Counted from the stretch's first letter, positions 1-9,469 are shown. The stretch: 64,000 nt of DNA from Yeosuana marina (GCF_011762485.1 NZ_JAAKGI010000005.1:248001-312000), one strand, 5' to 3'. Notes: generated from the letters alone by a model not told the origin. Made by a program: numbers and translations.

Positions 1-96
1 AAAAAAAGAGAACAACCCGTTTAAGAATTATCCTCTTGTTTTTGTTATCAACCAACCAATAAATAACAAGACAAATTAACAAATACTTTATTGTAT

Positions 97-120
97 AAAA
101 CATGACAAAAATCATGTTTT
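97..120. terminator. Inverted repeat, probable terminator
   Basis: A perfect 9-bp stem (AAAACATGA with TCATGTTTT) closes a 6-nt loop, and an AT-rich, T-rich stretch follows on the plus strand. It lies about 90 bp beyond the stop codon of the minus-strand PHP gene, so it could end that transcript or one entering from the left edge. I see no gene in positions 1-207. Confidence 0.5.
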
Positions 121-207
121 CAATATTTTTTTATTACGCTTAAATTATTGTGAAATTATCGGATGAGGTGTTTGAAAGATTAGTGAACAGAAAGTTCCTT
201 TTTACAA

Positions 208-1896
208 TTACATACTATGAAATTCGATTAAATTGGCTTCATAATATTGATCTCCCAGTTTAGACAATAAATTTTTAATAACACTACTGTCTCCATCTAC
301 GGCAATAGCAGAATATCCAATATTATTTAGTTTCCCTAATCTTAAATCAATAATATTAATATGTTTGGAAGCTAATGCAGATAGCAATATTAAAAGAACG
401 CCAGGCGCGTTGTGGTGTTTAGTTAAAATCACCTTATCATTTAAAGCTAAATTTAACTTCACCCCATCCATTTCTAATAAATACACACCTTCGTGGTAAT
501 AATTTGGCAATTGGGCATTTTCTTTATAAATCAACTTACTAAAAACACCAGAATCTGTCCCCTTCATAAAGTCAATCGCACTTTTAACGTTTCCATTATC
601 ATTTTCAATGGATAAAAATGCAATAGCAGTCCCATCATTATTAGACTTTAATCGTGCGGTTTCAACATTAATCCCTTCTGAAGCCAACGTGTTAAACAAT
701 GATGAAATAACTCCTGGCTCATCCAAATGCTCAGAAAACAAACCATTCACTTTTTGGTTCGTCATTTTAGGAATCTCATTGGTAATCGTAATTGATTTTC
801 CCCATTTTCTAATTCTAATGGCATTATACTCTCCCATACCTGTAGAATTTTTATAAATATCTACAAATTCTAAAAACGAACCTCCAAAAGAAAAATCAGG
901 AATAATGCGTCTTTGATCATCATTTAATCGTTGGTTTAATAATTCAATACCTTTATTTAAAACGGTATACTTTACTTTTAAATCATGATCATCAAAAATG
1001 GTACGATTTTCGGGGATTAATTTTGAATAACTCACATAACTCTCATAACCAGCTTCTTGAATATATTCTAAACTTTCCTTAAAGTTTAAACCGTAATAAC
1101 GGACATGATGCGTATCAGTCCCTACACACACCGGAATTTGAAGTTCATTAGCGCGCCTTAAAATACTCTGAATTGGGTACACACCAACTCCTTTAAATTT
1201 CCCTGCCATATTAACGTCTAATGACAAATTTCTGTCGGCAATAAGCTCTAAAAGTGTTCTGAATTTATTGGCTAACGGATGTGAACTGGTTTCAAAGTTG
1301 AGCAATGATTCAGGCATATCAACATTTAATTTTGGCAAATCAATATGTCCAATAATTTGAATCATATCACCAAAACATTCAATCATCTGAATCATTTCAT
1401 TAAAATAACCATCCCAGTAAGCTTCTAAACTTCCTCTTATTTTTAATAATTCAAGAGCTTCTTCTTTAGAGCCGTCGTATGGCAAGCCTTCGGGAGCAAA
1501 ATGAACAGACCCTATAACATAATCGGCATCTTCAGCCTGAAATATTTTCGATCGGCTCCACTGTAATCCCAAATCGGGTCCCATCCATTCTAATTCAACA
1601 CCATATTTAATGTTTATTTGTCCTTCATATTTTTTACGAAGATTAGCAATGCGTTTAGGGTAATTTAAATACGATTTATTACCTCTTATAAACTTAACAT
1701 TCGTATCTCTTTCTGCGGTATAACGAAAACTTGTTAATCTTGGCGAATGAATTATAAACGTAATACTTGGGTGATTTGCCTCAATAGCTTTATCTACAAT
1801 ATCTTCTAATTTATCAATACCATGTTTTACATGATCCCTTTCTGTACCTGCATGAATACCATGTGTTTCCCAAATAAATTCGTTAAGTTTTCTCAT
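208..1896 (-). CDS. PHP-domain hydrolase with C-terminal ACT-like domains
   Basis: 562 aa. The N-terminal part (about residues 8-330) is a PHP-type metal-dependent phosphoesterase related to histidinol phosphatase of the HisK type. Metal-ligand-like motifs appear in order: ETHGIHAG, IIHSPRL, YGVELEW, IGSVHF, IGHIDLPK and VGTDTHH. The C-terminal third holds two ACT-like segments, one around EHLDEPGVISSLFNTL and one around HHNAPGVLLILLSALA, the usual small-molecule-binding module of amino-acid metabolism enzymes. Plain HisK proteins are about 270 aa, so this one is extended by a regulatory half. It is transcribed alone, divergently from the next gene, and no other his genes are nearby. The PHP and ACT assignments are firm; the substrate is unknown. 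Confidence 0.75.
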   Translation of the reverse strand: MRKLNEFIWETHGIHAGTERDHVKHGIDKLEDIVDKAIEANHPSITFIIHSPRLTSFRYTAERDTNVKFIRGNKSYLNYPKRIANLRKKYEGQINIKYGVELEWMGPDLGLQWSRSKIFQAEDADYVIGSVHFAPEGLPYDGSKEEALELLKIRGSLEAYWDGYFNEMIQMIECFGDMIQIIGHIDLPKLNVDMPESLLNFETSSHPLANKFRTLLELIADRNLSLDVNMAGKFKGVGVYPIQSILRRANELQIPVCVGTDTHHVRYYGLNFKESLEYIQEAGYESYVSYSKLIPENRTIFDDHDLKVKYTVLNKGIELLNQRLNDDQRRIIPDFSFGGSFLEFVDIYKNSTGMGEYNAIRIRKWGKSITITNEIPKMTNQKVNGLFSEHLDEPGVISSLFNTLASEGINVETARLKSNNDGTAIAFLSIENDNGNVKSAIDFMKGTDSGVFSKLIYKENAQLPNYYHEGVYLLEMDGVKLNLALNDKVILTKHHNAPGVLLILLSALASKHINIIDLRLGKLNNIGYSAIAVDGDSSVIKNLLSKLGDQYYEANLIEFHSM

Positions 1897-2269
1897 TAAT
1901 GACTCTGCGTTAATTTGCTTTTAAAAATCCAAATTTAACCATTGAAATAGAATAAATAGCTAAATACTGATTGTTTTCAATAATTTTTAAAAAGAAATAT
2001 TAATTGTCAATAAAAATATTCTAAATCAAATAAGTTATTGTGAATTTAATAAAATCAATATCTAAACCGTTTATCGTTAAACGTCCTACTCAAAACTTTA
2101 CAAGCAAAAATTCCTGAAATTGAATAATAATTAAAAGACAAGATACTTGCCTTAATTTAATCTTTTTTTAAGGTTAAAAAATTAAGTTAATGCACTCATA
2201 TATGCTAAATTTGTAATCTATTCTATTTTAGAAACCTTATTCTTATTTATCTATCTTAAGAAAAAAACT
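1897..2269. promoter_or_regulatory. Divergent intergenic region with promoter for the YncE/phosphoesterase gene
   Basis: 373 bp between divergent genes. On the plus strand TAAATTTG at 2206-2213 fits the Bacteroidota -7 consensus TAnnTTTG, 57 bp before the ATG at 2270. No gene, RNA or strong inverted repeat was seen in the rest. Confidence 0.5.
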
Positions 2270-4975
2270 ATGAAGCATTCAATTATAAAAACGCTTTTAC
2301 TTTGTTTAGCATTATATTTTACTGCATGTCGCACTTATACAAAGCAAAATGTATTAGAAACAAGTGAAACTTCCAAACATTATAGCACGTACGATACGAG
2401 CAACTTAAACGGTACAACCCTACCCGTTTTGATGCCTTATAACCGTGTTATTGATCCTGCTGGCAAGGTTGTTTCTTATGGAAATCCAGATTTGGAAAAT
2501 CATAGTTTAGATATTCAAGCAATCCCTAACACAAACTTTTTAGCCATTGAAGACAGATACGGTATTGCTATTTTGAACAGTAAAACCAATAAAATTGTAA
2601 GCAGATGGGCTTACCAAGACCATCCGGAATACAAAAATTTCATGAGTACCTATTCTGGGATTCAAGTTTTAAAAACAAATGATATAACGGAAATTTTTTG
2701 GAGTGCAGACGATAAAAAAAATAAAATAGCTAAAGTATTTAAAGCCATCTGGGATACTAAAACACTAAAAATTGAAACTACTTTTGATTTTAAACCTATA
2801 GACGATGCTCCTTTAGCCTTACCTAACGACTTGGCGATTCATACAGAAAACGGAAAACAATTTTTATATGTTGTATTGAATGGAAACAATACCTTAGAAA
2901 AAATTGATTTAGAAACCAAAGAAACGGTGTGGTCTGTCTACACAGGCGTTGCTCCTTATGGAATAACCATTAATAATGATAAAGCATTTGTTACTAATTG
3001 GGCTGGCGACATCCCAACTACAGATTCTAAAAAAGAAACTGCTGGTGTTCCTTACGGAAGTGCCTTTATAGATCCGCAAACGGGTTCTACACCTTTTGGT
3101 ACCGTTTCTGTTATCTCAATTAATAACGGACAACTAATTAAATCTATTCCTGTTGGCAGCCACCCAAACGATATTATACAAAGCAATAACAAGCAGCATA
3201 TATATGTAAGCAATGGCAATACGGATAATGTGTATGTTATCAACCCAAAAACATTAGAAACTGAAGAGATTATTTCTGTAAAAATTGATACAGGTGAAGA
3301 GGGCTTTTTAGGAAATTCACCTAATGCCCTAGCCATAAGTCCTAACGATGCCTATTTATATGTTGCCAACGGTATGGATAACGCATTGGCTGTAGTAAAA
3401 TTAAGAAACCAAACTACAGAAAGTTTTATTGAGGGTTTTATTCCTACCGAAGCGTATCCCGGAGGTTTAACCATTTATAATAATACACTTTTTGTAACCA
3501 ATTTAGAAGGTGAAGGTGCTCGTGTAAATAGTTTAGACATGAGTAATCCTATGAATATCACAAAACGTGTCAAAGAAGGTGCTTTTAACTCACATCATCA
3601 AAAGGCTACTGTTTCAATCATTCCAATTCCAGATTCTAAAAAATTAGCAATCTATACAGAACGCGTAAAAGCACAAATGCTTAATTTTAGAATTGAACTT
3701 GCTAAACTGTCACCACGTAAAAATCAGCCTGCAAGACCAATGCCTGAACGTATTGGCGAGCCTTCCTTGTTTAAACATGTTATTTACATTATTAAAGAAA
3801 ATAGAACGTATGATCAAATTTTAGGGGATATGCAAGAAGGAAATGGTAGTAGTAATCTGTGCGTTTTTGGCGATAGCATTACCCCAAACCAACATAAACT
3901 TGCCAAAGATTTTCTTTTAATGGATAATTATTATGCGTCGGGTAAATGTTCTGCCGAAGGGCATCAATGGACGGATGCAGCTATGGTTTCAGATTATGTA
4001 GAAAAAAATGTAAGAGCATGGTTTAGAAGCTATCCTCATGTTCAAAACGACGCATTAGTATATAACGAAAAAGGATTTATTTGGAATAATGCTGCCGATC
4101 ATGGCAAAACTGTTAGAATATATGGTGAAGCTTGCGAACCTAATATTGACCCCAATTTAAGTTGGACAGACATTTATGAAAATTACAAAGCAGGCAAACC
4201 ATTAGAATTTCATAATACAACGACCATATCTAGAGTTGAGCCTTTTTTATCTCAAAATTACCCAGGATCTGATTATTTAAAAGTTCCAGACCAAATTAGA
4301 GCGTCCGCTTTTATAAAAGAATTAGAAGATTATGAAAACATGCCTGGAGATCAATTTCCAGAATTGTCTGTTATGGCATTATCTGTAGACCACACATCGG
4401 GCACAAGACCAGGAATGCCTACACCAAGATCCATGGTTGCAGATAACGATTTAGCATTGGGCCGTATTATTGAAGCCGTAAGCAAAAGTAAATTTTGGAA
4501 AAACACGGTTATTTTTGTGACCGAAGATGACTCACAAGCTGGATGGGATCATGTGTCTGCTTACAGAACTACAGGCTTTATAGTGAGCCCTTATAGTCGT
4601 TTAAAAAAGACGATAAAAACAAATTACAATCAAACATCGGTCGTTCGATCTATTGAACAAATTTTAGGAATTCCTCCTATGAATTTAATGGATGCTACTG
4701 CGTTACCTATGTTTGAATGTTTTCAAAGTACACCAAATATGGAGCCTTTCAATTTTGTTGAAAACAAAATTCCTTTAAATGAAATGAATCCCGATTTAAG
4801 TAAATTAAAAGGAAAAGCGTTATCGTATGCTAAAGAATCGATGCGACCAGAATATGATCATATCGATTCGGGTATTGATGATGTTTTAAACCGAATTATT
4901 TGGTTTAGCGTCAAAGGAAAAAAGAAATATCCAGCAGCTTTAGCAGGCCATGATACTGATGACGATGATGATTAA
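2270..4975 (+). CDS. YncE-like beta-propeller / phosphoesterase lipoprotein
   Basis: 901 aa. The signal peptide ends in a lipobox (FTAC, Cys20), so the protein is probably membrane-anchored on the outside. Residues about 40-480 are a YncE-type propeller with repeats such as GVAPYGITI, VGSHPNDII and SPNDAYLYVANG. Residues about 505-840 are an alkaline-phosphatase-superfamily phosphoesterase (PF04185-like) with KHVIYIIKENRTYDQILGDM near its start and VTEDDSQAGWDHV near its end. The Asn-Arg-Thr-Tyr motif and acidic metal ligands look intact. The last residues are an acidic tail, HDTDDDDD. This two-domain architecture recurs in Bacteroidota; the substrate is unknown. It is monocistronic, with a hairpin terminator 70 bp downstream. 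Confidence 0.8.
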   Translation: MKHSIIKTLLLCLALYFTACRTYTKQNVLETSETSKHYSTYDTSNLNGTTLPVLMPYNRVIDPAGKVVSYGNPDLENHSLDIQAIPNTNFLAIEDRYGIAILNSKTNKIVSRWAYQDHPEYKNFMSTYSGIQVLKTNDITEIFWSADDKKNKIAKVFKAIWDTKTLKIETTFDFKPIDDAPLALPNDLAIHTENGKQFLYVVLNGNNTLEKIDLETKETVWSVYTGVAPYGITINNDKAFVTNWAGDIPTTDSKKETAGVPYGSAFIDPQTGSTPFGTVSVISINNGQLIKSIPVGSHPNDIIQSNNKQHIYVSNGNTDNVYVINPKTLETEEIISVKIDTGEEGFLGNSPNALAISPNDAYLYVANGMDNALAVVKLRNQTTESFIEGFIPTEAYPGGLTIYNNTLFVTNLEGEGARVNSLDMSNPMNITKRVKEGAFNSHHQKATVSIIPIPDSKKLAIYTERVKAQMLNFRIELAKLSPRKNQPARPMPERIGEPSLFKHVIYIIKENRTYDQILGDMQEGNGSSNLCVFGDSITPNQHKLAKDFLLMDNYYASGKCSAEGHQWTDAAMVSDYVEKNVRAWFRSYPHVQNDALVYNEKGFIWNNAADHGKTVRIYGEACEPNIDPNLSWTDIYENYKAGKPLEFHNTTTISRVEPFLSQNYPGSDYLKVPDQIRASAFIKELEDYENMPGDQFPELSVMALSVDHTSGTRPGMPTPRSMVADNDLALGRIIEAVSKSKFWKNTVIFVTEDDSQAGWDHVSAYRTTGFIVSPYSRLKKTIKTNYNQTSVVRSIEQILGIPPMNLMDATALPMFECFQSTPNMEPFNFVENKIPLNEMNPDLSKLKGKALSYAKESMRPEYDHIDSGIDDVLNRIIWFSVKGKKKYPAALAGHDTDDDDD

Positions 4976-5021
4976 CACATTCAAGAATCTACCAATTTTA
5001 ACCCTTTAATTTCTGGTTTTA

Positions 5022-5357
5022 TTAATATGAATTTTTAATATCCCGCTCTTCAATTACTAAAGATTGAAGAGCTTTTAATTCTTTATTATAATTACTATTC
5101 TCCTTATCATTGTTCTTAAGTTCTGCTAAAACTTCAAAAACAAAATTTTCTTCTCCGTATGTATTCCAATCTTTTTGAAAAGTTCTATTCCTATGATTTC
5201 CTAACTTAAGTTCCATTATATGCCTGTTCCATTTGGATTCCATATCAGCACTGTTATCTATTAAAACTTTATTAGTTATTACGTTTTTTATTTGAAAAAC
5301 CCCTATTGGAAATTTCATTTGTTTGTAGATATCTTTCTGTTCTTTTTTTGTTTTCAT
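5022..5357 (-). CDS. Degenerate GIY-YIG-like protein
   Basis: 111 aa. Residues about 15-75 follow the GIY-YIG nuclease plan. IGVFQIKN stands where GIYxIxN is expected, KVLIDNSADMESKWNRHI where KxYIGxSxNxxxRWxxH is expected, and then LGNHRNRTFQKDWNTYGEEN and FVFEVL follow as in many small GIY-YIG proteins. The diagnostic YIG is replaced by LID and the GIY Tyr by Phe, so nuclease activity is doubtful. It is the last gene of a four-gene minus-strand cluster whose members nearly touch or overlap: only 1 nt separates it from the SnoaL-like gene. The fold assignment is from pattern only. Confidence 0.55.
   Translation of the reverse strand: MKTKKEQKDIYKQMKFPIGVFQIKNVITNKVLIDNSADMESKWNRHIMELKLGNHRNRTFQKDWNTYGEENFVFEVLAELKNNDKENSNYNKELKALQSLVIEERDIKNSY
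5045..5072 (+). terminator. Terminator of the phosphoesterase gene, inside the convergent gene
   Basis: Perfect 10-bp stem (GCTCTTCAAT with ATTGAAGAGC), 8-nt loop, then TTTT on the plus strand. It lies 70 bp beyond the 4975 stop and within the last codons of the convergent minus-strand gene, so the same bases serve as terminator and coding sequence. Confidence 0.6.
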
Positions 5358-5358
5358 A

Positions 5359-5775
5359 TCATATAAAACCTAATTGTTTCATAACCGTTACTCTATTAAA
5401 AACTTGAGTGTGCCCATTAATTAAATTGTTTTTAAAATGATAAATTGTCGTTCCCTTTGTATTAATAGTCTTTTTGGTAGGTGGATATAGACCTATAAAA
5501 CCAAGATTTGTTCCGGTTAAAATCCAAGTAATCGCAACATGATGTTCCTCAGGAATGACAGAAGTTATTTCGAAATTCATATCCGGAAATGAGTTGAATG
5601 AAAAATTTAATCGTTTTTTAAATTCAGAATGCGTTAATGTTTTTCCTTCCCAAGGGTCTGCTTCATCAAGATGAATAGTATATTCTTTGTGAACATATTT
5701 TGCAATTGAATCGACCTTCTTTTTATTCCAAATTTCGTTCATAAATTCCTTAATAAAAGATTCTTTATTCATCAT
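5359..5775 (-). CDS. SnoaL-like (NTF2-fold) ester cyclase family protein
   Basis: 138 aa with no signal peptide. It has the typical SnoaL-like pattern: an N-terminal helix (KESFIKEFMNEIWNKKK), then a Tyr/His-rich segment (YVHKEYTIHL), SFNSFPDMNFEITSVIPE, and HHVAITWILTGTNLGFIG. The FPDM and W-x-x-x-G-T motifs are common in this family, which includes polyketide cyclases and many uncharacterised small-molecule-binding proteins. The start overlaps the stop of the preceding TPR gene by 4 nt, indicating translational coupling. The function cannot be deduced from context. Confidence 0.65.
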   Translation of the reverse strand: MMNKESFIKEFMNEIWNKKKVDSIAKYVHKEYTIHLDEADPWEGKTLTHSEFKKRLNFSFNSFPDMNFEITSVIPEEHHVAITWILTGTNLGFIGLYPPTKKTINTKGTTIYHFKNNLINGHTQVFNRVTVMKQLGFI

Positions 5776-6695
5776 CTTTTTTTTTGTTCAACATTCCAGT
5801 CGTAATTAATTTTTCTTTTTAAATAATCTTTTAAAGGCTCCAACCCAATTTTTTTTCTTCGTTGGTCTACATACTCTGGATCAACAATGGGAAATGGCTC
5901 TAAGGTTTGATCCAGTTTATAACGAAATTGCATACCGTAAATTTGTGGCTTGCCATCGTTAACTAATACTCTATCTTGTATTTTAGCGTATTCCATACAA
6001 CTTCCTTCTCCTTCTAAACAAGACTGCTTTATTTGTTGCAGATACTTTTTTCTAACAGAATCATCCTCATGATGATTAATAACCAACAATGGAGCGTCTG
6101 CCGCCAACTTTCCAACGTTAGAATACTTTGGCCAGCCATATTTAGCAATTAATTGTTGAATTTTGCTATAATTGTCTTGTGCTTTATTCTTCTTCATATT
6201 TCCTAAAGGATAATACCATTGTGGGATATATCCGTTTTCCATGTAAAACTTTTTAGCTTGGTCAACATAAAAATCCAAAACCTGATCTTTTAAAATAATA
6301 TTCAGTAATTGCTTTGTGTACTCGGGTTGTTTAAGCACCCCGTTTTTTTTCTGAAACTTCTTCATTTGTTCATTTTCAATAGTTGACCAACGCGAGTCAT
6401 TTATCAAAGCATATAAATCTGTATCTGCTAAAGCCCACAGAGAGGAATCCGTTTTTAAGGCTTTTTTCAAATAATAAAAAGCGCTATCCTTTTGAAAGGT
6501 CAAGGCATATGCACAAGCAAGATTGTATGTGTTTTTTTGGTGATTAGGTGCTTTGTTATAAAGTTCCTTGTATGCCTTAATGGCGTCGTCTAATTTCCCT
6601 TCCTGTCTTAAACTATCTCCTTTAGAAACAGATTGTTGTGCAAGGCACAAATTACTCATTAAAATAAAAATAATAATGTTATATATAGGTTGCAT
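5772..6695 (-). CDS. Secreted TPR protein with DUF6624-like C-terminus
   Basis: 307 aa. A signal peptide ends around LCLAQQS. Residues about 25-100 hold TPR-type repeats (GKLDDAIKAYKELYNKAPNH, then YNLACAYALTFQKDSAFYYL). The C-terminal half has the motifs KYGWPKYSNVGKLAADA, VINHHEDD, YAKIQDRVLVNDGKPQ and YGMQF, which I recognise as the DUF6624 pattern found in many Bacteroidota proteins (here IQDRV...GKPQ.YG.Q). It is separated by 3 nt from the membrane protein gene upstream and overlaps the SnoaL gene downstream. The role is unknown. Confidence 0.6.
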   Translation of the reverse strand: MQPIYNIIIFILMSNLCLAQQSVSKGDSLRQEGKLDDAIKAYKELYNKAPNHQKNTYNLACAYALTFQKDSAFYYLKKALKTDSSLWALADTDLYALINDSRWSTIENEQMKKFQKKNGVLKQPEYTKQLLNIILKDQVLDFYVDQAKKFYMENGYIPQWYYPLGNMKKNKAQDNYSKIQQLIAKYGWPKYSNVGKLAADAPLLVINHHEDDSVRKKYLQQIKQSCLEGEGSCMEYAKIQDRVLVNDGKPQIYGMQFRYKLDQTLEPFPIVDPEYVDQRRKKIGLEPLKDYLKRKINYDWNVEQKKR

Positions 6696-6698
6696 GTT

Positions 6699-7079
6699 TT
6701 AAGCGTTTTGTTTTAAACTATTAAACGTTCCTTTAAGGATTTTACAAATCATAAATAAAGCAACTCCCAGAACTGGTGTAATCAAGGCTGTTGAAATTCC
6801 TTGAAATATTAAATTTGGAGCAATACCTCCCGCTTTTCCTATAAAATAGAAACTATGCATGAGCCCTAATAGCAATGATAGAATACCTGAAATAAGTATC
6901 CAAAATGCTGCTATGTCTATTTTTGAGTTATGATATTTTACTAATTTTTGGTACTCTGGACTATTTTTTGATTTTAATTTTTTAACAAAATGAACTATTG
7001 CTGTTGCACTAAAAATGACAAAAACAATAATAAATTTTACATCTCCGTTTGTAATAAATTCGGTAAAAGGCATTCTCAT
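6699..7079 (-). CDS. Small three-helix membrane protein, possibly MotA/TolQ/ExbB-like
   Basis: 126 aa with three hydrophobic segments: about residues 14-32, 52-78 and 90-115. Between the last two lies GKAGGIAPNLIFQGISTALI, resembling the small MotA/TolQ/ExbB-like proteins of Bacteroidota, where a Gly/Ala/Thr-rich helix follows a short loop. It is the first gene of the four-gene minus-strand cluster. No ExbD/TolR partner is visible, so a proton-channel role is only a suggestion; plain 'membrane protein of unknown function' is the safe reading. Confidence 0.5.
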   Translation of the reverse strand: MRMPFTEFITNGDVKFIIVFVIFSATAIVHFVKKLKSKNSPEYQKLVKYHNSKIDIAAFWILISGILSLLLGLMHSFYFIGKAGGIAPNLIFQGISTALITPVLGVALFMICKILKGTFNSLKQNA

Positions 7080-7509
7080 AATTAATTAGTTTTTAAATTG
7101 AGCACCAAAATTACCGTTAAAAAGACCTTGAAAATTTCTTTTGCGATGAATGAAAGAATTACATAAGGATTTAACAGCTTTTATTAGCTGATGGATTTTA
7201 GGGGTCTTTTTACGTTAAATCAATAACTAAATCAATCATTCGTCTCAATTTTTATTGGTCTTGATTTTTATTATCCACATTTACTATAATTTTTATCAAA
7301 TCATCATTCATATAAAAAATGTCATTATAAAGTAGGAACCAAAAAAGATATTATTATGATTATGATTTAGTAAAAAATATTATTTGTAAACTTTCAACCT
7401 AAAATGGAGTATGTTAACGTCAAGTTCTATAACAAACTATATATGGAAAACTTAAATACTTAAATAAAAACTGACAATAAAACCTACTCATTTTTCAATA
7501 TAAAATGAA
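7080..7509. other. Intergenic region between divergent units
   Basis: 430 bp, very AT-rich. It must hold the promoters for the minus-strand cluster (start 7079) and the plus-strand acetyltransferase (start 7510). I found no convincing TAnnTTTG box, hairpin or short coding frame in it. Confidence 0.4.
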
Positions 7510-8019
7510 ATGAACGACTATATTTTACAATCAAAAAGAACCTTGCTCAGGCATCTTACACCTAAAGATGCAGAACATTTTTATAACCTAAATCTTGATC
7601 CTGAAGTCTTAAAATACACTGGAGATGTGCCATTTAAAAACATTGATGCCGCCAAAGAGTTTCTGAAGCAATACGATCAATATAAAAAATACGGTGTAGG
7701 TAGAATGGCTGTAATTGATAAAGAAACCCATAAATTCCTTGGTTGGTGTGGGCTTAAATACTCACCTGAACTTGACGAATATGATATCGGTTTTCGGTTC
7801 TTTAAAAAATATTGGAATAAAGGTTATGCCACAGAGACTTCACAAGCTTGTATTGATTTTTGTTTTCAAGAGCTTCAATTAAACCGAATAGTTGGTAGAG
7901 CTATGATTGATAATGTTGCTTCTGTTAGAGTATTACAAAAAATTGGCATGACTTACAGTAAAGAATTTGATTTTGATGGTCATAAAGGCGTTATCTACTC
8001 AATTACTAACTACCACTAA
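7510..8019 (+). CDS. GNAT-family N-acetyltransferase (RimJ/RimL type)
   Basis: 169 aa. The features of RimJ/RimL-type acetyltransferases appear in order: LQSKRTLLRHLTPKDAEHFY near the N-terminus, GWCGLKYSPELDEYDIGFRF, then the acetyl-CoA-binding region YWNKGYATETSQACIDFCF, followed by LNRIVGRAMIDNVASVRVL and QKIGMTYSKEF. The N-N-xx-S-x-x-V-L-x-K-x-G signature is present as DNVASVRVLQKIG. Such enzymes acetylate amino groups of proteins, antibiotics or small molecules; the substrate is not predictable. The amidohydrolase gene starts 8 nt downstream, so the two are probably co-transcribed. Confidence 0.8.
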   Translation: MNDYILQSKRTLLRHLTPKDAEHFYNLNLDPEVLKYTGDVPFKNIDAAKEFLKQYDQYKKYGVGRMAVIDKETHKFLGWCGLKYSPELDEYDIGFRFFKKYWNKGYATETSQACIDFCFQELQLNRIVGRAMIDNVASVRVLQKIGMTYSKEFDFDGHKGVIYSITNYH

Positions 8020-8026
8020 ATTAGTT

Positions 8027-9466
8027 ATGAAATACATTAGAATTTTTCTAAAATCCCTTACTCTTTTAGTCCTAATTTTAGCAGGTTATATACTGATTAT
8101 TTTAGCTATAGATTATTATAAAACAGATTATCTAAAACTTAATAACTATCCAGACTCAATTAAAAACTCCTATGTTATAAACAATGTCAATATTGTGCCT
8201 ATGACAAAAGACACAATATTGGAGCATAAATCAATTTTTATAAAAGAAGGTTTGATCAAAAAAATAGCAGAAGCCGATTCTTTATACATTGATGGTTACG
8301 ATATCATTAATGGAAACAATATGTTCTTATCTCCAGGACTGATTGACATGCATATCCACTTATGGGATAGATATGAATTGGGACTTTATCTAGCTAATGG
8401 CATTACTGCAGTCAGAAATCTTTGGGGATATCCTATGCATTTAAGAATAAAAAAAGATATAGAAAATAAGAATATACTTGGTCCTATGTTTTTTACTTCA
8501 AGTCCGAAATTGACCAGTTCTGATGATTCTGGCGATGACAAAGTACAAATTAAAACGGCAGATGAAGCTAAAAAATTAGTAATTGAATACAAGAAAAGAG
8601 GATTTAATTTCATTAAAATATATGCAGGTTTAAATAAAGAACTTTTTAAAGCTATTACTGAACAAGCAAAAGTTTCTAACATTAAAATTGTTTCGCATCC
8701 TAACCGAAATATGCCTTACTTAAAACAGTTTAATTCTCAAGTTGTAAGCATGGAGCATATGGAAGAAATCGTTCAAGAAGGTTTGAATTTTAATCTTGAC
8801 ACCACTAAAGTTAAACCTATAATACAAAAATTTGTTGCTACAAAAACGTCATTTTCTCCAACATTAATAGGTTACTATAAAATTTATGAATTGTTGGAGC
8901 AAAACGGAAATGGCCTCAATCCTGACTTTTTGAAATACATCAATCCATTAATTCAAATAACGGATAGCAAAGTCCAATATAATAGATGGAAATCTGAAAA
9001 AACACTGAATCCCTCTATTACAGAGGCCATCTATAAACAGCATCAATTTCATTTATATTTATTAAAACAGATGCAAAAAAATGGTGTTAATATTATTTGT
9101 GGTACAGATGCTGGTATTGGTATTACTGCTCCAGGTTATTCTTTGCACGAAGAACTAAATCTTTACAAAGAAGCCGGTTTAAGTAATTATGAAACACTAA
9201 AAACAGCCACAATAAACCCATCTAAAACGCAAAAAGAGTTTAAAAATATGGGCACTGTTGAAGAAGGTAAAATTGCAAATCTATTATTAACAAAAACCAA
9301 TCCTTTAAAAGATATAGAAACTTTAAAATTTCCTGAATTCGTCATGGTAAAGGGACATAGAATTAACCAGAACACTTTATCTTTATTTATTAATAAAGCA
9401 ATAAACAGAAACGGCTTGGTAACAACAGCTATTCGTTATGCTGAATATTTGTTTGTTGAGAAATAA
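8027..9466 (+). CDS. Membrane-anchored amidohydrolase family protein
   Basis: About 479 aa from the ATG at 8027. An in-frame ATG at 7967 lies inside the acetyltransferase gene and would put a non-hydrophobic extension ahead of the signal anchor, so the later start is preferred. A hydrophobic segment (LTLLVLILAGYILIILAI) follows the start. The amidohydrolase-superfamily metal motifs are LIDMHIHLWD (HxH), IVSHPNR, VSMEHMEE and CGTDAGIG, and the C-terminal metal-dependent-hydrolase motif TINPSKTQ...GTVEEGKIANLLL closes the barrel. It belongs to the imidazolonepropionase/prolidase-like group that cleaves cyclic amides or dipeptide-like bonds; the substrate is unknown. It probably acts outside the cytoplasmic membrane. 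Confidence 0.75.
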   Translation: MKYIRIFLKSLTLLVLILAGYILIILAIDYYKTDYLKLNNYPDSIKNSYVINNVNIVPMTKDTILEHKSIFIKEGLIKKIAEADSLYIDGYDIINGNNMFLSPGLIDMHIHLWDRYELGLYLANGITAVRNLWGYPMHLRIKKDIENKNILGPMFFTSSPKLTSSDDSGDDKVQIKTADEAKKLVIEYKKRGFNFIKIYAGLNKELFKAITEQAKVSNIKIVSHPNRNMPYLKQFNSQVVSMEHMEEIVQEGLNFNLDTTKVKPIIQKFVATKTSFSPTLIGYYKIYELLEQNGNGLNPDFLKYINPLIQITDSKVQYNRWKSEKTLNPSITEAIYKQHQFHLYLLKQMQKNGVNIICGTDAGIGITAPGYSLHEELNLYKEAGLSNYETLKTATINPSKTQKEFKNMGTVEEGKIANLLLTKTNPLKDIETLKFPEFVMVKGHRINQNTLSLFINKAINRNGLVTTAIRYAEYLFVEK

Positions 9467-9469
9467 TGC

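Noticed and set aside
608-856. Plus-strand frames inside the PHP gene and similar opposite-strand frames elsewhere
   Set aside because: They lie fully within well-supported genes on the other strand and show no protein family features.
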